Assembly (NCBI GenBank): GCA_016169945.1
Contig: JADLSH010000395.1
Coordinates: 4,142,501-4,206,500, forward strand
DNA: 64,000 nucleotides
Direction of reading: 5' to 3'
Source: Trachythela sp. YZ-2020
Taxonomy: Eukaryota; Cnidaria; Anthozoa; Malacalcyonacea; Clavulariidae
A program made the position numbers and the translations under genes. Below are positions 49,377 to 60,300 of this stretch, piece by piece. Below the pieces are notes generated by a model. That model searched no databases. It was not told the DNA's origin and saw only the letters and a program-made list of their open reading frames with translations. The number at the start of each line of letters is the position of its first letter. The first letter of the stretch is position 1.

Positions 49377-49770
49377 CAACCTCGTACCCAGGGCTTCTGC
49401 GCTTTGTGTTGACATTTGATTGTAACAGATCTCACTCAAATCTCAGAATTTCTACTTGATTTGTATTTTTATTTAGGTCCCAATCCTCCTCACCCCATTG
49501 AAATATGCCCAGAAGTACCAGAACATGTGTATCAATCTAATATAATTGCCCATGTCCTTTGTAAGACAACTATATGTTTGAATTAGTTCCAGATTTTTGA
49601 AATTAGCAACGTTTTTATTCAGTTATCAATTGAAAGCTTTGCCAATTAAATAAACATTGATAGTGTTTCCACCAGAAACATAAAATATGTTTGTTTATAA
49701 ATGAGAGCAGTCCAAAATTCCAATTACATACCTGTATGGACCCAAAGGAAAAAGCCTGGGTACGAGGTTG
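49377..49770. mobile_element. MITE with CAACCTCGTACCCAGGGCTT ends, cutting the THAP transposase
   Basis: CAACCTCGTACCCAGGGCTT at 49377 is inverted at the right end (AAGCCTGGGTACGAGGTTG, ending 49770). It starts 21 bp after the last supported transposase exon. A possible acceptor and 22-codon frame inside it (from 49477) ends at a stop and is probably fortuitous. Confidence 0.85.
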
Positions 49771-49771
49771 G

Positions 49772-49950
49772 GTCTAAGTCGGGTTAACGGTGGTGTTTAA
49801 GGCAGTCGAAAGTCGTTGCAAGGTATCCTAAGTGGGTCTATTAAATGCGGGATTATAGGTCGTTGTATGGTGGTCTAAGTGGGTCATAGTCGGGTTAAGT
49901 TGGCGTAAGGTGGTCTAAAGTCGTTGTAAGGTATGCTACGTGGGTCTAAG
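49772..49950. repeat. GTCTAAGTCGGGTT / GGTCTAAAGTCGTTGTAAGG repeats, right cluster
   Basis: Same units and same strand as 46560-46850, for example AAGTTGGCGTAAGGTGGTCT and AAAGTCGTTGTAAGGTATGC. They are direct, whereas the surrounding arms are inverted. Confidence 0.8.
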
Positions 49951-50079
49951 TTAATTTTTTACGTTGGTTTGCTAATACTGTTTTGTCGATCCAGAATATG
50001 ATAATTATATACGGACCCAAAATATCCCTGCAAGACCAAAACCTACCTTAATGTCCTTATGGCGGCTACCTACGAAACA

Positions 50080-50186
50080 GCCGAATACAAAACTTCCGAA
50101 TACGAAACAGCCGAATACGAAACAGCCGAATACGAAACAGCCGAATACGAAACAGCCGAATACGAAACAGCCGAATACGAATACGA
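50080..50186. repeat. 15-bp tandem repeat (ACAGCCGAATACGAA), right arm
   Basis: About 7 copies, the reverse complement of the left-arm array and shorter than it. Array lengths are unequal between the arms (about 12 versus 7). Confidence 0.92.
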
Positions 50187-50261
50187 GAATATATAGGATA
50201 TCAAGTTGCATCGCATCAAAATGGCATACTGAATTTTGGCGGTAATCACCTTCATAGTCCC

Positions 50262-51199
50262 ACCTCTCACAGCATGCTGGGAAAGATATTCTCGCATTCT
50301 CGCGCACGTGTTAGTTTAAAGACACCTTTACGAATCTAGACAAGCTGATTCAATTTTTCTAGCGAATTGCTTCCACGCAAGTGTTACTAGGCACTTGGTC
50401 GAAATTGGATGGGCATGATTTTAAAAAGTACTCCAAGACGAAATAACTAAAAATAATTGACAGAATTTTCTGCCAATTTGCTTGAAATGTGACACAAAAT
50501 AGCTTTTAGCTTTAATATCATACAAGAACATTTAATAATAATAATAATTAATACTTATATTGCGCATTTTAGCATAAATAACCCGACCGGAAAAACAACA
50601 TAATAACACTTTGCGTAGCTATATATTTTATAGTCTCAGACCGCAAAATTTACCTCTGTACACAGAATTGTATGCGCATACATGGAAAATTTTACCAAAA
50701 TTCTATATTTTATTCATTATGACTTAGTGTCTTTATTTATTATGACTTGTATAAGCCAATGACATATCTTTAAATACTACAGAAAATTGTGTGTACGGTG
50801 GATTTGTTTACTCTTGTCAAAAATCAAAACACGTGGTCAAAAGAACGAGGACTTCGCGTGGTGGGACGAGCCGACCGTTTACGAAAGGGAAAATTGCAGC
50901 GCGGATTCTATATTTTATCGGTCCCTTGTGTATCCAACAATTGTATTTCTCCGGTCCCTTCTGTTCCAAACATTTCAAAATGAATAACGAGTGTTTGGTG
51001 TAAAATTTTGGAATTTTATGGCGAATGCAATGGTGCATTCAGATTTTTCATCTACCGTGCACGAAATTTTCTGTAGTAACATAAATCTTTTTAGGAAATC
51101 GGTTTACATGAGAAATAGTTTGTTAAGGATATTGAAGTTCTAGTACGTTGTTAAGGTTTTTGATTGAAAATATCTTTGTATACGTTATCTTTGTATAAC
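50262..51199. other. Intergenic, no gene supported
   Basis: Several overlapping open frames at 50787-51038 run on both strands. GTCCCTTGTGTATCC and GTCCCTTCTGTTCC motifs occur here. None resembles a known protein. Confidence 0.4.
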
Positions 51200-51202
51200 T
51201 TA

Positions 51203-51781
51203 GGCCTGGTTAGGGACAGGTACATTATGCTAAAAAAATTGCCTATTATGCTATTCTCAAATGCTCCTGACTTTACCCTATTATGCCCAAAATTTTCCCC
51301 TATTATGCCATAATTATGCTACATTGATGCTACATCATATTCAATCAATTAATTCATCATTAATCATTAATTCATTAAATGAAAATCGCCATTAGTCCAA
51401 ATATTGTACATACACCACGTATTTGCCGAAAGTAACACGGTGTACGCTATGCGTACCGCTGTACACGGTGTACGCTGGCCCGCAGATGGTTGGCGCATAT
51501 GCGTATTACGTAATTACGTTGGCAAAATGACGTCATACCGAAACTTTTGCCTATTAATGCTATTATGCTCGCTTTTTGCCTATTATGCTCGATCTCAAAA
51601 GGATTCCCTATTATGCTAAAAGAAATGCCGGCATAATGTACCTGTCCCTAGGCCTGGTTCAAACGTCGCGCTACTGCCGTGCCGCGAACGCATTACAAAC
51701 AATAGATAATGAGGCATTTCAGCTGATCGATTATGTATTGTTTTTAATGCGTTGGGAGAAGCGCGACGTTTGGAACAGGCC
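51203..51781. mobile_element. MITE with GGCCTGGTTCAAACGTCGCG ends and TTA duplication, split by another MITE
   Basis: The right end (inverse GGCCTGTTCCAAACGTCGCG, ending 51781) pairs with GGCCTGGTTCAAACGTCGCG. The left end is interrupted after its first 8 bases by the element 51211-51650. TTA lies outside both ends (51200-51202, 51782-51784). A 3-bp TTA duplication suggests a PIF/Harbinger-type MITE. Confidence 0.82.
51211..51650. mobile_element. hAT-type MITE nested in another MITE, 8-bp duplication GGCCTGGT
   Basis: The ends TAGGGACAGGTACATTATGC and their exact inverse are flanked by GGCCTGGT at 51203-51210 and 51651-51658. An 8-bp duplication with TAGGG ends is the hAT signature. The interior repeats CCTATTATGCT-like motifs. 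Confidence 0.92.
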
Positions 51782-52696
51782 TTAGTCACAAAATACCGTG
51801 CGACTATATGAAATAAATTTTGCGTGCCTGAGACTAAAGTGTCGATTATTGATTACAAATTACTAAGATACTAAGAAATATATCGCTAGACAAAATGCTA
51901 TTATTATTTTGTGTTTCCGGCCGGTTTATTTAGCCGTAGATGTTCTTATTGCTGCCTCAATGAGGCATTCTAATATGGTCGTTACCAGTCTTTCCGTGAC
52001 GTATATTGAGGTGTCGAGGAAAATTTGAGATTTTAGAACAATGGTTGATGACGTTTGTGACGTCGTCGTTTAGCACTTTTACTTCCGCTTTTGCTCGTGA
52101 GCCGTGAGGATTCGCACTTTCGCCACGCAGAGATTCGTTCTGGCCACTGACCTATACTAAATGGACTGAGTGCTCGAGGTCAAAAAGTGTCCTCACCGTT
52201 ACTGACGTCATTAAAACTAAGATATCTAACTTATCTAGCAATACACTTACCAATCAAATTGCATGGGGGGGGTTGCTTTCTCCCGATTACCACAATACCA
52301 CGGGAGGCTGCATCCGCACATAATAATTGTCATAATTTGGCTTTCGTGATGATACGACGTAAATCAAATACACTTCTAACTTCTGTCATGATTCACTTCC
52401 GCTTGGTAACTTTTTGTCCAAATTAGCCTGAGTATCTTGCCTTCTTTTAGGGAGGGGACGGGCAGCGGCAGTGAGGGTTATGTCCAAATATACAGAGATC
52501 ATCTCCTCAAGTACGTAGAAATCGGCATGTCCTTGTAATGTGTATGTGGAATGTTACTATAAAATGGTCTGACATGCCGACATGGAAACACAGTGGACCG
52601 GGCTTAAAGCGGGGCCTAATGACATGTTGCTAGTACTCTCACTGCCCAGTTGATATTTGATGTTGTACAGAAGTCCTAAAATTCTAGATATCTGGG

Positions 52697-53438
52697 GCCG
52701 GTTGTATAAAAATGTAGTTAAAGTTAACTATAGTTAGCGTTAACTACCGTAGTTAAATCCTTAACTATAATTAGTTAACTACATGACTTAACTGCGTTGC
52801 ACAAAACGAAGTTAGTCGGGTAGTTAACTAATCACAGTTACTGCGCGTGGGGTGATTAAACATGAAATAACACAAAGTAAGCGCTGATTAGCAACCGCTG
52901 ACAAGCATTTTGAAAACGACTGCGGACTCATATTTACCAAAAATGGCGGTATTTTGATTCAAAATATTGAAAATAAAGTCTGCGAAAAAGGCGTATTTAC
53001 CATGAAAGTCAAACTGCAGTTCTTTGGTAAAAACGACATTGTTTTTCTTTGTTATGGGTTGCCTCTCGTCATCGATAAATCTTCCTATGCAAAAAATATA
53101 TTCCGTTTTCGTCGAAAAGACCAAAATTATAGCGTTTTAAAAGCTCACGAGTATCAGAAAAACCTTTCTAGGAAGATGATGATTGAAAACCCTCGGTAAG
53201 CGTCGCTTTTAGTATTTTTTGACTGATTAAAGTTCATCACTCCTACAAAACGCCATATTTAACTACGTTTTGGGAAGTTAACGACACCCTAGAGCATAGT
53301 TAACTTTAACTACGTTTTAACTGCAGTTTACGCTAACTACATTTTTATACAACCGACTTAACTACGTGGTTAAAGTTAACTACCATTTAACTAGAAAATG
53401 GGTAGTTAAAACGTAGTTAAGAGTTTTATACAACCGGC
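52697..53438. mobile_element. MITE with GCCGGTTGTATAAAA ends and GTAGTTAA-rich arms
   Basis: GCCGGTTGTATAAAA at 52697 is inverted at 53424-53438, and an internal inverse copy occurs near 53336-53350. The arms are dense in GTTAACTA / TAGTTAAC motifs that can fold on each other. A frame at 52954-53199 encodes nothing I recognise. Confidence 0.75.
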
Positions 53439-54334
53439 TGGGGGCTTAGATGTTGAAGGGGTAAATCACCCCCAACGTGTTGAAATAACAAGTTTTAAGA
53501 CATTAAATTTCATGTTACATTTGGGTTAATAAACCGTTTACGTTAGGGGTTTAAGGGGTTTAAAGGGAAATGGCAACAAAAATTTTGTTTGTCCAATTTA
53601 AAAGAACGTTGAGAATAATTACTAAGACCTTTTACATATCTACGTAACTTTCTTAATTTTTTAGATATTTGTGACCAAAGACACCCTATCACCGCCATCT
53701 TGTTTTATAATTCGATCTAGTTAGATGACGTCACAACAGGGTTAGACGTTATAGAACTGGTAAAAATAACCTAAATACCAGTGGAATGCTTCTACTTAGC
53801 TGGTGGTTCAATAAAAATAGACGAGTAGAAAAATAATAGAATTTCGCATTATGACATGAGAATTGCTCACCCTGCTGTGACGTCACGCATATCCGTATCT
53901 AAGATGGCGGAATGCACAATTATTTTTAATATGAAGTGGAATATTCTTTAGAACTCTAGTTTTCTCATGTCCTATGGGCCCTTTGCATAACATTTATCAC
54001 AACAATAGTGCCATCCAGTGATCGCAATGTCCCAAGATCTCTTTTGAACATCCATGTCATTCAGTCACTCATTGTTTCAACGTATATCTCTTAAGTATTC
54101 TGCATGAAAGGGCCTATTTCAGTAGGTCGGATTCAATTTAGTACGAGTACGCTGACGTATCCCTCTTGTCGGTTTGCCCCAAAGTAGGAATAAAACTAAA
54201 TTTGACTGGTCACTACTGTAAAATTCTACTACTCTATTGAATCAATATTACTCATTACTTCTAACATAATTTTGTTAAAATTAACGCGTCAATGCCCTAA
54301 CTAAAAACCTTAAAAATAATAAACACATAAAATC
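53439..54334. other. Downstream of the Pro/Gln-rich gene; no gene seen
   Basis: AT-rich sequence without exon-like features. The 3' UTR of the minus-strand gene probably starts at 54334 and runs left; AATAAA-like strings occur, but no single cleavage signal stands out. Confidence 0.35.
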
Positions 54335-57300
54335 CTAATAATTCTGGCTTTCCAAGAACGGAATATCTGCAGGGCACCGACGCAATTTATAATTTGGATT
54401 AGTGTTCGTCAGTAATGTCTGCTCGGCCTGTTCAAACGAATTAAAAGTCGCTTTAGCAGTCAACGTCTTTCCTGACTGTTTAGTCTTTTCGTTCCAATTT
54501 ATTTTCGCTCCAGCTTGGAGTAAGTCATCAACTACCTGATGTTGATCACGTGAATTTAATATGACGTCATATACTTCTAATACACACGAGCCATGACCTG
54601 GAAACGAAAGAGATACAGTATGTGAGTGCAGCGCAATATTAGACTTTACTTCAAAGTTGGAAAAAATGACGTAACGTCAGTTTGGTAGATGGAAACAAGT
54701 GGCGACCTATCATTAAAGCACGTAAAATGGAACGGTTTTATGGGGATATAAACGCAACTTGCTCCTTACAAATAATACTCTATCCGAATGAACCTGCCAT
54801 GAGTGTAACCTGTCATGAGTGTAACAAACTTTAACATGAAAACAAGGTTCGTATTGAGAACACCAACAATTTTCATAATATCTAAACGTACAATTATTGT
54901 TTAGGCGTCGACAAGATGTCTGGTAACTTGACTGCCATATTTACATTTGACATGCCTTGTGTAACGTCAAAAGTGAAGACGGGTCATTCGTCAAGACGTA
55001 TCACCCATCTGACGGATCATCCGTCATAGTGCAAACCCAAGACAGCAGTGCTGGGAACAAGTGGCTGATGATAAATTGTCTAATGACGTACTTCTTCACA
55101 TAAAGACACATCATCCGTCAAGCCGACATGCTCACGCAAGGACGAACTATACGTAGATGGTTTGTCTTGACGGATATATCAGCCGAATTATATTTTCTTA
55201 GCTCAAGTTCGTCCAGACGAATAACACGTCTACTTTAAATCGGGATGGAAGGCCATCTTATGTTTACATTTGACACGCAATGCGAAACGTCAAATTTAGT
55301 TGATGTGCAAATGTCAAAACTTCACAAAAAACTTCACATACTCAAGTAGGCAGCGATACCTGTTGTGTGTTCCATTTCAAGACTAGATGATCCGCTATGA
55401 TATGATCCACTGTGAAACTGTTTACGACTTGAATCACCACCATGTTTATGTGGATTCTTTTTATGTTTTTGCTTACTTTTGCCTTGGTAATGACTTCTGA
55501 AATAAAACATACAAACATATAGGAATATGTAAAAATATGAATGAAGCTCGGCCAGAAATAGAATGCATAATTGGAAACACGCTCTCTGACCAGAATATCT
55601 ATTTATTACGAGCTTTCGCCACCTTTCTGTGGCAGGTATACAAGGCCATAAAAAGGTGGCCGAAAAGCTCCTAATAAATATTCTGGTGAGGGAACGTGTT
55701 TCCAATAAAAATTAAGTATTCGCCTCGTGCAGTCACTCGAGAATATTACCTTCTTGCTAAATAATTCGCCATTTTGGGTTGCATTATCGTGGATTTCATC
55801 GAAGTGCCGTTTTTGCTTATATCTTGCGAAATACAGAGTGTTATAAAACAAGCTATATCTCGCTAGAATCCTTGAACAACGACGAGTACTTTGGTGTATA
55901 TATAGTTTGTTGTTTTAACATGGGAATTAGAGTTAAGGAAAGTTGGCGTACGTATTAATGTCACATTGTTGGATTTCATGTTTGTTCCACCCAGCCAAAT
56001 AATTGCGAGTTGTGATGTCACTTGCAAGGGCTGAATATAAGAATAGTTAGAACCGGGATTACCCTATAACCCGCGCATATATAAATAAGCAGCATTACTA
56101 TACGATTAATATTTAAAAGAACCTCATAATTAGACATCGTAAATGTTGTGTATTTTTTCATGTTTTTGGGCAAGGTTTGCCAAACAAACAATAATACGTA
56201 CATGTAACAAAGGTTCAAAAAGAGAAAACCAGCCTAAAGTTGCTAAATGATGTTATTCTGATTATCATTTTAGAATGTACAACCAGACCAATTTAATTTT
56301 CCTGCCTCATGCCTTTTAATAATAGGTATATATATAGTTTAACAGAAACACTTTTTATACCGTGAACTATAGTTGCGCTAAAATTACTTGATCGTAACGC
56401 AGTGACGGATCCAGGTTCATATGATGGACAGGCGCAAATGTTTCAGGGGGGGGGACCACACCACTACCACTATAAATTATTTAAATTGAACAAAAAGCCA
56501 AATGATGAAAAATTTCAGTATGTACTGGTTATAAATGCGGAGTTTTTCTGGGGAGGGCGTTTATGGATTACCGTCTAGAACCACATGCGAGACCTCTACG
56601 GAGAGACCTGTACATTTGGCAGCTTACCTTTGACCATCGCTCTTGCCCTTGCCTGGGCCACCACTAGATCTTCTGCTCTGAGCAGATGATGTGTTATGAC
56701 CTCGTGGTGAATCACTGGGTGATGGTCGTCTTAAATTACTTGATTCACGAGTATAAACATCATTAGATTTACTACCTCCATTCTCTGCATACGCCTTATA
56801 CCTTGCAGACTGTTGTAAGTTTGGTCTATTCTGTCCAACAGGGTACGGTACCTGTGTATAACCATACAATTGTTGTCCTGGAGGAATCTGAACAACTTGC
56901 TGTCCTTGTACTCCATAAGGGTTCATAAGGCGAGTATGCAAGTGTGCCACACCGGGGTTTATTACCGGAGTAGGCAATTGCGGCCGGGTAGCAGTCCCCG
57001 GAATTGTTTGCACATGTTGTACAAACGCTGGGTTTGTATTTAGTGGGGATACAGTCTGGGGAGGTGTTGGAGGGGTATGAGAACCGCTTCCATGTGTTAA
57101 TAAAGTTTGTTCTCCTACAGGAAACGCTTGGTTAAAATGTTGTTGTCTGTACACCTGGTTATACACTTGAGGGCTGTATCCTTGTTGCGTATATGTATGT
57201 GGTGTTGAAGACGGGTATATATACGCAGGGTTCACTTGACCAGGATTAGTAACTGGGGTCATAACCATAGCACCTGAGATATTGCGGTAGACCACAAACT

Positions 57301-60300
57301 GCACGGGTTGACCTGAGGGAAATGTTTGAGTAGAATTCGGGGGGAAAGCAGCAAGACGTTGTTTCGTTAATCCAGGATTTTCTTGTTGTTCTATAGGATT
57401 GATTGACATTGAAGCAAACTGATTGTTCATTTCTTGGTAGTTTGACGCAGGGTTTCCTGTGTTTGGAGTAATCACACCTTGGGTACTAGCTGCTGCAGTA
57501 TTTTGTTGTCCAGGTAATATCTCTAAATCCTAGACATGGAAATATAGTTATGTTGTAGTCTCAGGAATTTATGAATGTCCAAACTGGGAATCGAACTCAA
57601 GGTCTCTGGTTTAATGTACCAACGCTCTGATGACTGAGCTAGTGGGAAGCTCAATTGAGACACTCAGAAATATTATAAGTATACGGACATTAGGAGGCGA
57701 AGTCTTCTGATCAACATATTAACAAATTTGTAACTATGTTTTTACAACTACGGTAAACATAGGTTTCCAGCCTGGCAACCTATTATAATTCAAACAAATT
57801 TGCATTCAATTTAAGCCAAAAAAGTTTTAAGGAAATGAAACTGCAGCAACAGACGGACATCCCCCCCCCCAATATTTTTTATGGAGTCGCCGTAATTGGG
57901 GCGACCTGTGGCGAATTCCCTGGCATTACATGGTTGTATTTATACAGTTGCCGAATCTCAGTAAAACATTTTGCGTCCGTCACTGATCAATTTATGAAAT
58001 ACGTTTCAAGGGCTGAAAGTTCTATTTACAGGATTTTTGTTGCCGTTTTTTTCAACATGTTATCTTGCAAGTTATTGTATCACAGTACATCTTAGTCGTT
58101 TGACTTTGATATAGTTCGTAACGACAAGGTTAATATAGTACTTAGGTATTACCTGCTGGTTATACATTCTCGGAGTTTGAAAGACAGGGAAGTTGGTTGT
58201 GTTTACAAATTGTGCGGGAAACACCTGAGCAGGAAAACCACCTTGAGGTTGTTGTAGTGGTGGTGTTGGTTGTCTTGGCGCAGGTTGACCTTGATATGCA
58301 GGACCTGCAGGGGTAGGTTGATTTGGGAAGAAAAATGTTGGACTAACACCTTGCTGCATTCCCACTGCAGATGGTTGAAAACCGTCCGGGCCGATCAATT
58401 GTCCGCCTAAGAAATAGAAAATAAACACCACTGATCTATTACACCAAAAGGTTAAAATTTATTTAAGATGTATCGCATAACTATGATTATATGTATAGGT
58501 TATCACATGAGGGGTGAGGTGATATCAGTTTTATCGCTCGAGGGACGATATCATAATTGTCACGAGTGAGCGCAGCGAACGAGGGACAATTGTAATATCG
58601 TCACGAGAGTGATAAAACTGATATTACCGAGCCCCTCATGTGATAACCTGTTTATTACATACTTGTGCCTTTACCAGGCTTCAAATATGGGACATATTAA
58701 AGAATGAGCTTCCTTTACCAAGGCTTCCTTTACTAAGCACTTCTTGGGCTTTGTTGAACAACGTGAAGGGGATTTAACTCGTTGCTCAGCTGGGGTAGTC
58801 CTTTTCTTTTACGTATCGATTAAAAGGAGCGAAGTTATCCGTAAAGACAGAGGTTCGTACTTCTCTCCGTCTGGTTTTCGTATGTTGATGAAAAGCCATG
58901 AAATTGTCCATAACCTCCGGTCTTATGACTTCTAAGACGTCCTCCGTAGTATGTTTATCCTTATTCTACCCCAAGCTTATTTTTTTGGTATTTGAAATTC
59001 TTTTCTCAGCAATAAACTAGTCTACTGACTAGAGCTGCTCCCGATTAATCGATTATTTTTTGGCAATCGATTATTCTACAATAATCGGATCATTGAGAAC
59101 CATGCACAGCATGATATTTACCTAAACTTTCTTTCTGGAATTAGGAGAATGCAAAGAGATAAGCATTCTGGTGCTCTCATTGCAGTCAATTTAAGATAGG
59201 CCTATTGAAACAAGTCATTATTGCAAAAAGTGGGAAATTTTTTTCGCGAACTACTTTTTGAAACGTCACGTTTTCTCGTTAATTACGTACGTCACGTTTT
59301 GGGCGTGTGATGATTTAATTTATTCAATACGATTAATCGATATTAATCGATTGCTGACAGCGATTAATCGATTACTGTCACAATCTGAAATCTCAGAGGC
59401 GGCGGCCATCTTGAATGTTTTGAGCGGGACAAAAAACGATATCAGTGACATATCGTTTTTATGTCACCCTGTTATCGCCCTGATAAAGGCACAAGTATGT
59501 GATAAAATAATATAATAATATAATAAATTTGTCACCATTTACATGTTATTTACAGAACAACTATATACTGACAATACAATAAATTTACAAAGACATCATG
59601 GACAAATGGTGACAGGATCAATTGACATGCACCTAACCCCTAAAGACGTTAATATATATAACGAACAATAAAAATATTAGTTATAATCTTAAGATACGTT
59701 TACACATCGCGACTCACCAACTATGCAGATATCAAGTTTTACATATACCCCATGATTAATTTTGAGATCATCAGATAAATTATATAAATGAAAATATTTA
59801 TAAATATAATGAAAGTGGCCGGATAATGGTCTGACAAATCGCAATGTGTTTATGCGGAGCCGGGAGGCACGTATTGCGACAACCTACTAAAATACAGACC
59901 ATGAAGAGAAGATTTAAAACTAGCTAATGAGTTGGAAGATTTGACATGCGAAGGTAGAGTGTTCCAAAGTTCAACTGATCTAATGAAAAATGAATTTCTA
60001 AAATAGTCCTGCTTGTGTTTAATTAGAAGGTTATAGTTATTTGTATCGTAATTTCTTGATTGATATCCTGGTTCAAAAGTACGTATATAATTGTTCACAT
60101 CCGTAGTAACTGCACCACTTCTAAACTCAAGTGGGAGAATGTTAATCTTAGAAAGTCTGTCCGCATACGATGAATCTTGTGGATTAGAATATATTTTGTT
60201 GCCTTCCGCTGGACATTTTCAACTACTTTCCGGTGTTTCGTGGTGTGAGGTGACCATAGGTTGCTGGCATACTCCAGTATGGGCCTCACGATGGCGCAGT

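Larger units (their letters stand above)
46159..50261. mobile_element. THAP-transposase element with inverted 15-bp-repeat arms
   Basis: The left edge (GGGAATTATGAAGGGTTGAT, TACCGCCAAAATTCAGTATG) recurs inverted at the right edge (50220-50261). Inside each edge come a GATGCGATGCAACTTGATAT block, the 15-bp tandem repeats, then CTTGCAGGGATATTTTGG and CGACAAAACAGTATTAGC, all in inverse order on the right. Between the arms lies a THAP-domain transposase gene. I could not find a matching target duplication: the left flank is LINE sequence that does not resume at the right flank. The element or its flank has therefore been rearranged. The TTAA or 8-bp signature that would separate Kolobok from P-type elements is missing. 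Confidence 0.8.

Noticed and set aside
49477..49543. Possible sixth exon of the THAP transposase (VPILLTPLKYAQKYQ, then stop)
   Set aside because: It lies inside the MITE 49377-49770, shows no transposase motif and ends after 22 codons.
50787..51038. Overlapping frames in three plus frames and one minus frame
   Set aside because: Frames open on both strands over the same 200 bp indicate low stop density, and no protein family is recognisable.
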